64,000 nt of DNA. It comes from Linepithema humile. Taxonomy: Eukaryota > Arthropoda > Insecta > Hymenoptera > Formicidae. Positions 1 to 9,225 of this stretch are shown one piece after another; within the stretch, counting starts at the first letter, position 1; every line of letters begins with the position of its first letter. The stretch lies in the NCBI RefSeq assembly GCF_040581485.1, contig NC_090133.1:5828001-5892000 (forward strand), given 5' to 3'. The notes under the pieces are model-generated. The model was not told the origin of the DNA. It worked only from the letters and a program-made list of their open reading frames with translations, and ran no database searches. The position numbers and the translations under genes were made by a program.

Positions 1-1440
1 TAACGAACGACCGTTCGCGCGCGGGAGAAATATTTCTGATCGAATCGCAAATCCGGATGCCGACAGATAACATTTCCAAAAATAAATCATTTATCTATGT
101 TATTTTGCTCCATATCGATTTATCATAAAACGCAAATAATATTAATGAAAAATGACTCGCTTAAAATATGAAATTTTTGTCGTGGCATGTATGTGAAATA
201 TTATTTTCACATTTTTGTTGTCATGTAAATTAGCGATCGCGGCGAGCCGGCAGCGATTTCACAATTCGCGAAATGACATTTTACACTCGTGCCCGGCCGA
301 TCGGTGCAATTTACCATTCGTTCTTCCCGGGATAATAACGCTGAAAATATTTTCTCGAATGATCACCACCTCGCGGCACCAGCATCCACGAGCGTTCCGT
401 TCTAGCCCGCAGCATCCGCCGTTCCGTGGTATGCAAACGACGACACATAGTAGAGACAATCTATCCCACGATACCGCGAGCGACCATTAATTGCGAAGAT
501 CGACGTACTATCACTGATCACGACGCCTAGATGCCTGACGACATTCTATCGCTGATACATCGATTTATCCTCGCCTCTCACTACCGTGCGTCATCGCGGC
601 TTCTCGGCGGAAATCGCGATCTCTTCTGCCAAGATATTCACTTTGTGCAACACATGTCAGATGTGTAATGAAAAGAACTTCCAACATCGTAGAAATATAG
701 AATAACGTATAATTAACTTTTTCAGCCTGTAGATCGTTCAATAATAACAATTGCGAGTTTGAGAAAATAGCAAACTAGAAATTAATAAATTTCCAAAACG
801 TATTCAAATGAAATATTATTAGGAGAGAAATAATATGTCGGGAAACGGGCGATCTGTTACACACATAGTTCACGATAGGTCAATTTATCTCTATTTCTTA
901 TTCTACTTACCTGTTTCACTGTACAGTAAACGTCAGCGATCACGAAGAACGTTACGGTCTTCAGGCTTCAAACGATCACAGGAAATTCATGCAGATCGCA
1001 AGGCCATTGCCCTGCTTCTGAAATGACGATAGACGTCAGGATAGGAATGGAGAGCCGGCGTGGCTATATCATCCAGTTCGAAATACTGTTATAAATTGTT
1101 ACGAGTGCATGAATTTACACTCTCAGAAACTCCTTGCCATAATCGTGCCAAGATTAATTCGTGACGCTTGAGAAGATTGAGTCTCGAGAATCAATTAAAT
1201 ATATGCATCGCTTGAGAAACTCATCTTTTCGCGGTCAAAACACACATTTACTTACAATTGCTTTGCTCAAATGTTAGAAAAAAGATAAGAAAAACTACAG
1301 CGCCGTAGAAGAAACACCGTTTAAAGGAAAAAGAAATGATCGATTTAACGATCGGAATTTTTTTTCTTTATTTTAATTCTCCCTGACGGCGTTCTCCGAG
1401 TCTCACGGTTTCATCCCGGATCGGACTCGGTATATCATTT
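1..1440. other. Non-coding stretch, no gene recognised
   Basis: GC-rich segments (1-60, 230-640, 840-1060) alternate with AT-rich ones (about 80-230, 700-840 and 1070-1380). The open frames are all under 100 residues, overlap each other on opposite strands and resemble no family. I see no RNA gene or transposon end. Confidence 0.6.
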
Positions 1441-1557
1441 CCAATTTTGCATCGTACTTCGGTTCGCGCATATCTAGCGCGTGAGGTGTGTGTCCGTTCG
1501 AGATGGAGGCGCGGCGGGCGGCGCTCCGAGTGGAATCGTCGTAGGAGAGATTCATCG

Positions 1558-1559
<2 letters not shown>

Positions 1560-1631
<72 letters not shown>

Positions 1632-1639
1632 GAGAGAGA
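1560..1639. repeat. (AG)n microsatellite, about 40 units
   Basis: An uninterrupted AG run from 1561 to 1628, then one TG interruption and a further AG stretch to 1639. It creates artificial Arg-Glu and Leu-Ser open frames on the two strands. GAGA-type sequence can bind GAGA factors in insects, but nothing here proves that use. Confidence 0.98.
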
Positions 1640-1748
1640 CCGGAAGGCGGCCGTCGGCCCTGTTTCTGGAACCGCCGTGCGGCAACGCGCGTTCGGTGCC
1701 GCAACAGGAGCGTAAACGATGCAGAGTCATCGTCTCTCTCTGCGCCGA

Positions 1749-1774
1749 CCGCCGCCGCCGCCGCCGCCGCCGCC
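1749..1774. repeat. (CCG)8 trinucleotide repeat
   Basis: A perfect CCG/GCC run about 110 bp after the (AG)n array, in a GC-rich 400-bp block. It accounts for the poly-Ala, poly-Arg and poly-Pro translations of this block. Confidence 0.95.
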
Positions 1775-1899
1775 CGGTCGGGATGGATGCCGTATTAGCA
1801 TGACAAAGAGACGCTGGGACGCCTTCTCCTCGCTTCTGCTTATACACCGAGGGCCCGCTGCCTCTCAATTCAAATGCGATGGGCGTATGCTATGCTAAT

Positions 1900-4800
1900 A
1901 TTCTGATCCACCGGCGTTAATGCATTATCAAACGCGGCGAGGTGCATCCGCGTCCTGGCTGGCTGGCTGGTTGCGAGCGCGGACGACTACGCTCCGTCAA
2001 CGTCGCGCACACACGCGTGTCGTCCCGCCGCGTCCCGAATCGCGCGGAGTTGACGTCTCAGTTTACCGCCTTTAACGCCGCGAACGTCGATTTTCCTCTC
2101 TCGATTGTGGGCCGTCCAAGCGGAAGATTCATCAGCGAGAATGTTGCTCCTCCTCGATGAATCAATTAATGTTATTGAAGTACTCAGATAGTGTTAATTG
2201 ATTTCTCGAAGAGGCGCAGCTTCGTCTCGAGTTCGACCTTATTGCGCGCTTCCTGTTTTCGATTCGGCTTCGAAGCATCGAGGCTTTTAGCGTTACGAGT
2301 TCATTTGACAAGAAAAAAAATGCGTATTGGGGAGAAAGCAATATCTTCGATAATATCTGCAACGATATCTGTGGGAGTTTTGTTCTTTTCATCTCTCTGA
2401 GATATTTTTTTAAAGATTTATGTGCTCAGGTTCACCGAATCGCGAGTAGGATGGTCCTTCATTCAAAAAGTTTAAATATCATGACAATTATCGCAATTCG
2501 AAGGCGCAACAAGTAACCCGTTAGCGCATCTGCTGCTTCCCGAGATCATTCGCGAGCTCGAGCGCGGCCGTTCGCTTTTAATTCGCGAATGGTTTATTTG
2601 CAGGCGGCCCCATGGAATCGATCGGTGGCCGACGAGTGTTGTAAGCATACCGCGAGCTTAACGGCGATGGAAAAACGAGGTTCCATTAACCGAGTTGGCT
2701 TTAAATAAAATGTTCGCAAGTCGGATTTCGTACGAGATCGTAAAACCCGCGGCCGTTAATCCGTGATTACTTATGGAAGATTTAGTTTTCAATAAGAAGG
2801 AAGAGAAAAAACAATTTACATACGTGATTCGATAATTCTTCATACATTTTCTCCCGATGTAAACATTTCGTTTTGATTGAAAACATTTGCTTGCGGTCGA
2901 AAAATTAATTTATGTAGATTTCTTTCGTTGATAAATTTATTTACATAATAATGATTAATTTCGAAACCACGCAGAACGTTTAGGCGTCTATGGAGCAAAT
3001 CTCGTTTAGCCAGTTGTATTGTGAAAGTGATTCTGTTCCGAAATGTCTGAAATTACCTGAAAGATAAAAATCGAAGTCATTGCTTTCTTGCAGAGATTGA
3101 TCAAGACCAATCGCTTGACCAGTATGACTCAAAGAAAATTACAGGGCAATCTCTATAACTCGAGCTAATTAATGCAAAGACGTTTCGGAAAGCGTCCGCT
3201 TCTTATTAAGATGTTTGTTTTTTTAATTGACATTTGTTTTTACTGCATTGTGTATAATATTATTACATACAATATACACATTTTTATGTGACAAAAGCTA
3301 AAAGTATCATTTGTTAGTTTTTATTTCTAAGAATTTATTCACACCTAGATGACATTTTTCAATTCCGAATGCACATTTATTTAAAAAACAAGTCGGATTT
3401 CATTGCATTTTTTTGTTTTCGCATTCCATTGAAATATTTCTGTATTAGAATCCTGTCGATCAGAGAGCACCGCGTATGAGATATTTACCGCAAACTACTG
3501 CACGAGAAGGATATCCTGTCATTCGTTCTCTCGACATGACGCTTCCACGCGAGCCCCGTTTCAATTTTTACGGCGCGTCGATCGTACGCCCCGCGTCGCG
3601 ACGCTCCCCTGCGTATATGCGCGACGCTCTGGCCACGAGCAGATCTCCCTTCGACCACAATGAAGCCGAGTGCCATCCCCGCGTCGCCGCTTCGCATAAA
3701 AGGCGAAAAATCGAGGGGCGCGTCATGCCGGCATTGTGTAACTTGTCGCTGCGAGTCCGTGTGCGGCCGACAGCGACGGCGCGACGCGAATTCCACGCGG
3801 TTGTGTCTCTGTCACTGAATTATTCACTTACACATGTACCGTGGGACGGAAAGAGAGAAAAGAGTGCGCAGTAAAAGAGAATGGACATGAAAATAACGGA
3901 TGGAAATAGAGAGAAGTGACAGATTCGAGCTAGCCGAAAGACGCGCGAGAAACAGTTCCAAAAAGTGAACGCGAAACAATAGAATTGATTAAAGTAGAAT
4001 ACATGCTTCGTGTATAATTTATGATTGATTGAAACACACAGATATAGGTCAACTAAGAATATAGGACGATGCGAAGCTACAGGAGTAGAAAAGATTATAT
4101 TAATTTAGATTTGAGGCATTGCACGCTTTAAGAGGGAAAATTTAAGTGCCATCACAAAAGCGCTGTCATAAGAGCAACGCGATGACTATGAACAAGCATC
4201 CAATTAAATTACAACGAAAAAGAGAGAACTAAATATTCGCGAGACGTGGGTGGCGAGAGGCAAAATGCGTTGTTCACAACGGAGTGAGCGGGATAACCAG
4301 CGGACAGGAGAGAAAGAGAGGGAGTGAGAGGGAGTGAGAGGACGAAGGGAGAACGAAGGCGTCGCGACGCCCCAACAATGGCAAGCCGGCACGCTCACGC
4401 GGCTCCCAACAATGGCAGAGCGCGGCGCATTGTCAAACTGGTGTCAACTGTCAACCGGTCGTTCCGCGGGGCGACAGACCGAGGGAACCTCAGAGCGGAG
4501 GACAGGCGGGACGCGATTTCGCCGTCGCGAGACGCGCGATCGGAAGCGGAGCGTGAATCGGAGATCGCTCGACCATTATGAACGACGGAGATTCCAGGAG
4601 AGAGTTGCGATGAGAGATATGGACCATACCAAATATGACAAGGCATTCTTTTGTCGCTGTAAATCACACTGACTTCTCTTTCGTAAGCATATTTTATTGA
4701 AAAGCGTAATGTTCAAATTTTAAGAAAGATCTTGTCTGAAAACAGTTTCACTTTTTCAATTATTTTATCGTAAGATTTTTGCACAAGTTATATTTGAGCA

Positions 4801-7540
4801 TGAACAGCATTTGAGGAAGTGCTTGCGTCAAAATTAAATATTTAGTAAAGTTATTACATTTTTTTGTATATACTTGATATCAATCGAAATTTAGGATTAG
4901 TCGACATTTTTTTTGTGTATCCTCTTTTTACTGATATTTTTATTGTCCTTTTGTGACCATCCTAATTCTATGCCCCATATTTACATTGATCCTTTCAAGA
5001 CACTTGCCGCAAAACAGTAGGACAATCACACGGAATTTTGTGTTTCACCCTTATTTTGCCGCGCCAAGAGAAACTATTTCGGAAGGCCGAGATTGAAAAA
5101 CAAGTACAAAGTGTTGGCTGGTTGTTTATCATCGAATTTTTTCTCGGACATTTAGTATGGTCCTTAAAATTCTGGAAAAGCCGTAAAACCACAAGACGCG
5201 ACGCACTGAGGTTCTCTCTGCCACCTCGTGGATAATAGAAATGAGTTTATGATGGCGAGAACTACATCGAGAAGACGTGACCGACCCCTTTTTTCGATGC
5301 ACCGCGCGCGCCGACAGGTATGCGGTCCTGCTGGATTTATTCGGCCGCCTACCTTACACCACCCTTCGAAATGCGTCCTTCCCTAAGAGACTATGTCAGT
5401 CGGCAGTCTTTTTGAGTCAACAATAAAATGGAAAGCGAGCCTGGCGACCCACCACTGTCGTCAACGATAATAGAATTAGAGTCGAATTGTCGAACCGTCG
5501 AGCGACGTTCCTAAGAACCTGCCCTTGTAGTCCTTACAAAGTATTCATCCGGCCTTTATACTCAATCGTTAATTAATCAATCTTTATAGCAATAGAATTA
5601 AAATAAGGTAGATGATTTTACATGGTGTGTAGTTTATGAAAAACTCAACGTTTCAGGCTTCGCAAAAATTTATTTTTACAAAGACCTGCGTCTTAAAGAG
5701 TATTTGACGTTAACATTATCTTATAATTTAATGAAGAATTGATTCCAAATTAATCAATGGATTTGTCATTAAAATAAAAATTGAATTTCTTTAGATTGTA
5801 TTATGCTAAAAATCTGTCGCGTGATATATTGACATAGCGCTTCGATAAATACGCGAGATTATTGCGTATCGAGTATCGAGATGCACGTCTGCGTGTGAAT
5901 GAGCTCTGAACGAGTCGGAAAGACCTTCGGCTACGCTATTCTATCGTACGTGTATTCATAGGTCATCGTCGATCGACGGTCGTGACTCACGGATCGTCCC
6001 TGGCAGCAACATTCAGAATTCTCCCGGCACTATGCCACCGCTCAAGACCGACTCTCTGTCCACCCGTAACCTTTGCTTTTTCTTGGTTCTCACCGGCTAT
6101 CCCGCGCATACGTACGTACGTACGTACGTACGTACGCATAACTGGAAAGGTTTCTCGACGGCATACACGCGCACGCGCTTAGCATATTAAATTGCAGGCC
6201 GGTTTATAGCCTGGCGACGCGAATAATCGGCGAGTTATATTATTATACGCAATGTATATCATTATCCTAACGCATAAATCTATCGGCAATAATGTCGGAC
6301 GACAACACGTGCCGAGTATTTAACGCGAGTTACGATACACGCGTTTCTAGATGGTAATTCTGTGTAAAACTCTTTTTATTTTATGGAATTGAAGTGGACT
6401 AACTATTTGTCCCTTTTCTTTCTGTACTATTTGTTATTATACTTGCTTATAATTTTTACAGATTTGTTAAACATTTTTTTTATTAATTAAATAAACAAGT
6501 AAACAAACCTAGTAATTTTATAAGAGAAATGTGGAGATGATGTTTAACATAACTTTAGAATCTATTATTAAATTTAAGGTTTTAAATTTACTAATATTTT
6601 GCATTGAATTAATTTTGTTTCATATGCGAATTAATCGGAAAAAATCAATTACTATAAATTCTTAGTCCAAAGTTGTAATTGTGATATTATTTTCAAGATA
6701 AACAATGCATTTGTAATCTCATATCTCGAACACGCCCAAATAAGACACGCGTAAGTCGTGTTGCAAGGCGTAGGTTGATTGTGTCGCTCGCAGAGTGTCA
6801 ATTTTCCCATGTAAATTACACCGATCGGACATACGCGATGCATGTTAGTTCCCCGTAATGTATGGAAATATTAAGGCGTTACGATCTACGCGGAGAAGGG
6901 TAAATTGCTCGGCGTTGTCTCGCGGAATTCACGGCGGACAGTTTCGAATCGTTCGTTTTACGAGCGCGGCAGCTAGCTGATACGAGCGTGTGTATGCGTC
7001 CAGAGTGCACCACGCGCATCTGTGTGTAACAAGGGCGCTCGCGTGATGCATATTTTTCATGAACTCGGCACCTTCCGTGACGCGCGGGAGAACGCGCAGC
7101 CCCTCTGCGAACGTATCCACTCTACCATCTCCGGGCACTCGTAAAGCGACCTTATTTTTTACGACTTCTCCATCACGAGCGATTAGCGGAAGGAAGCGGA
7201 GTGAAATTCGAAAGAGTTTCTTCTCTCTCTTTCCCTTCGCGAGAAGAACGAAGCGCCTGCCTTCGGAACCTGACGAACTTCCGAAGCACTTCGACTTCGA
7301 CCTCCTTCAGTCGTGAGAGAAGCCGCGGCCTCTATGCAAAATGGAAGACGTCAGACTCGTCAGAGGACGTTCTTCGTTGCTTTTAAACTTGTTAATTGAA
7401 GACGTTATTGTAACGGCGCTGTAACTCCGCTTGCCTTCGCTCGAAACTTTACAGTCGAGGAAGTGGTGTAAGATCGAGTAGAAATCTTGAAAAGTGAAGT
7501 GTGCAATAGATCTATTAAACAGATACATTTACTTTATAAA
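1900..7540. other. Non-coding stretch upstream of the retrotransposon
   Basis: No gene recognised over 5.6 kb. GC-rich islands (about 1940-2150, 2500-2660, 3460-3860, 4240-4640, 5260-5540, 5850-6180 and 6880-7380) are separated by AT-rich linkers (about 2690-3460, 4680-4990, 5560-5830 and 6360-6700). There is a purine-rich GAGAG tract at 4310-4350 and an ACGT array at 6109-6136. The longest frames (132 and 103 residues around 3476-3874, 112 around 4334-4672) overlap antisense frames of similar length and show no domain. Confidence 0.6.
6109..6136. repeat. (ACGT)7 self-complementary tetranucleotide repeat
   Basis: A perfect TACG/ACGT array of seven units. Each unit is its own reverse complement, so the array can fold into a hairpin or cruciform. 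It produces a spurious TYVRTYVR translation. Confidence 0.95.
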
Positions 7541-7544
7541 GATC
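7541..7544. repeat. Target-site duplication GATC (left)
   Basis: GATC lies immediately outside the LTR that begins at 7545 and is repeated at 11386-11389. A 4-bp duplication is typical of Ty3/Gypsy integration. The reconstructed empty site would read ...TTTATAAAGATCGTTATT.... The duplicate is a palindrome. Confidence 0.93.
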
Positions 7545-7840
7545 TGTAGGGACTTGGTAGAAACGACAGCGAAATAATTAATAAAAGTATAAGTATATTT
7601 TAGAATAATTACAAGGATGTGTTCACTAGCCGACGGACGAACGAGAACTCTGTCTCCGTGGCTCGCATCGGCGGTCAGCCTCATGTTTTTCGCTAAGTCA
7701 TTTAGCTCGTCTTTCGTATCGAGAGGCGTTTATTGTTTATCAACTGCCTTATATCGGCTAATGTTTTGAAACGCCGATGTCTCGCTCGACCTAACCGTCT
7801 CGTTTTCTAACATTCGCAAATGTGATATTTTACTTCTACA
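7545..7840 (-). repeat. 3' LTR of the retrotransposon
   Basis: The 296-bp downstream LTR in the element's direction, apparently identical to the one at 11090-11385. The pol reading frame enters it at 7840 and stops inside it at 7730. That stop TAA is part of the AATAAA string at 7734-7729 (minus strand), so the last 35 or so codons of the ORF are LTR sequence and not a protein domain. Confidence 0.96.
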
Positions 7841-9217
7841 CTCGGCCGTCCTGACACTGTAATCTGACCTCAGATTTCGTCTTGGCTGTCGGAATCCTCG
7901 AGAGAATCGACTGTTCCCAACCAGGGCTTCATACAATCGGCTTAGCGCATCTACATGTATCATATTTTTGCCTGGGCGATGTACTATACTATAATCGAAC
8001 TCTTCAAGTAGCAAAGCCCATCTGGCGACGCGAACACAGAGATCCTTCTTATTCAATGTCAATGAGAACGCCTGGCAATCAGTAACAATTTTAAAAGTAA
8101 TTCCTAATAAATAAATTCTAAATTTTCGCAGCGCCTTTATTATCGCTAACATTTCCAATTCGTAACTCGTGTATTTCATCTCGGCATCGGTCGTTTTTCC
8201 GCTCGCATAATATATCGGATGTAGTGCATTATCGTCGTCACATTTCTGAAATAATATAGCGCCGTAACCGTACATGGAGGCATCCGTGTGTAATTCCGTT
8301 TCTGCTTTTTGTTTATATAATTTCAATACCGGCTTAGTACTTAATATAAATTTTAATCGATCAAAAGCTTCTTTTTCTTTCACACCAAATTCAAATTTTG
8401 TATCCGCTTTCAATAAATTACTCAGAGGTCTGGCAACCAGCGCATAATCTTTAATAAATTTACGGAAGTATCCCGTTAGACCTAAAAAGCTCTGTATTTG
8501 CTTCGCGTTTTCCGGCTGCGGAAATTTTATCACGGCTTCGGTTTTACTTTCGGTAGGGCGCACCGTACCTTTCTCAATAATATGACCTAAAAATTCGATT
8601 TTAGTCTGTAGAAATTGACACTTTTTCCAGTTGATATTTAATCCAAAGTCTTCGGCAACGCACAAGGTTTTCTCAAGATTTACTAACGCGATTTCAAAAT
8701 CCGTGGACGGAATAATTAAATCGTCCATGTATGTCAAAACCACGCCGTCTCTAATCAAATCCCTAAATACCCAATTTATGAACTTCTGGAATATTGCCGG
8801 AGAGTTACATAAACCGAAAGGCACGTAAAGGAATTCATATTGACCGTCTGGAATTATAAAAGAGGTATACCTTCTGCTCTCCCTTTCCACCGGAACATGA
8901 AAAAATCCGTTCTTCAAGTCAATTGTACTAAATACCGTAGCTCCTTGAAGAGCGTCCAATTGATCGTCAATTAACGGAAGTGGGTATCGATCTTTTATCA
9001 CCCTTTTGTTTAACTGCCTATAATCGACACACAACCTTGTTTCCCCCGTCTTTTTTTTGACTAAAACCACTGGACTCGCGTATTCCGAAAGCGATGGTTG
9101 GATGATACCCTTGGCCAGCCACTCGTTCACGTGCGCGTTTACCTGTTCCTTCTCTCCAGGTGACAAGCGCCGAGGTCTCTGATATACTGGTTCATTATCC
9201 CTAAGAACTATATTCAT
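7730..9217 (-). CDS. Pol fragment: reverse transcriptase and RNase H, integrase missing
   Basis: A 495-residue open frame giving RT and RNase H, which would copy the element RNA into DNA in the particle. Positions count from the internal ATG at 9217; the open frame really starts at 9244, just after a stop, and is expected to be entered by -1 frameshifting from gag. RT blocks seen: ASPVVLVKKKTGETRLCVDYR at about 47-67, FSTIDLKNGFF at 96-106, VPFGLCNSP at 132-140 and the catalytic YMDD at 163-166. The thumb/tether FLGLTGYFRKFI lies at 244-255. RNase H acidic residues are D312 (HTDAS), E353/E355, D380 (TDCQA) and D423 (HVDALSR). After HVDALSR only about 33 codons remain before the LTR, so the HHCC and DDE integrase domains are absent. 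From residue 460 the frame is LTR sequence. Catalytic motifs look intact; the truncation is structural. Confidence 0.95.
   Translation of the reverse strand: MNIVLRDNEPVYQRPRRLSPGEKEQVNAHVNEWLAKGIIQPSLSEYASPVVLVKKKTGETRLCVDYRQLNKRVIKDRYPLPLIDDQLDALQGATVFSTIDLKNGFFHVPVERESRRYTSFIIPDGQYEFLYVPFGLCNSPAIFQKFINWVFRDLIRDGVVLTYMDDLIIPSTDFEIALVNLEKTLCVAEDFGLNINWKKCQFLQTKIEFLGHIIEKGTVRPTESKTEAVIKFPQPENAKQIQSFLGLTGYFRKFIKDYALVARPLSNLLKADTKFEFGVKEKEAFDRLKFILSTKPVLKLYKQKAETELHTDASMYGYGAILFQKCDDDNALHPIYYASGKTTDAEMKYTSYELEMLAIIKALRKFRIYLLGITFKIVTDCQAFSLTLNKKDLCVRVARWALLLEEFDYSIVHRPGKNMIHVDALSRLYEALVGNSRFSRGFRQPRRNLRSDYSVRTAECRSKISHLRMLENETVRSSETSAFQNISRYKAVDKQ
7841..7935 (-). other. Deletion junction between RNase H and 3' LTR
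   Basis: The 95 bp between the end of the RNase H motif (HVDALSR, ends near 7937) and the LTR encode an unrecognised arginine-rich tail. An integrase gene of over 1 kb normally stands here. The expected polypurine tract directly before the LTR is not evident: the last bases before the LTR on the minus strand read GTCAGGACGGCCGAG. Either the tract is degenerate or it was lost with integrase. Confidence 0.7.
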
Positions 9218-9225
9218 TTTAATTT

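Noticed and set aside
1368..1868. Open frames of 105-166 residues on both strands
   Set aside because: They are translations of the (AG)n and (CCG)n arrays (Arg-Glu, Leu-Ser, poly-Arg) and have no domain.
7882..8085. Plus-strand frames inside the element (also 8631-8828 and 9796-9993)
   Set aside because: Antisense shadows of pol and gag.
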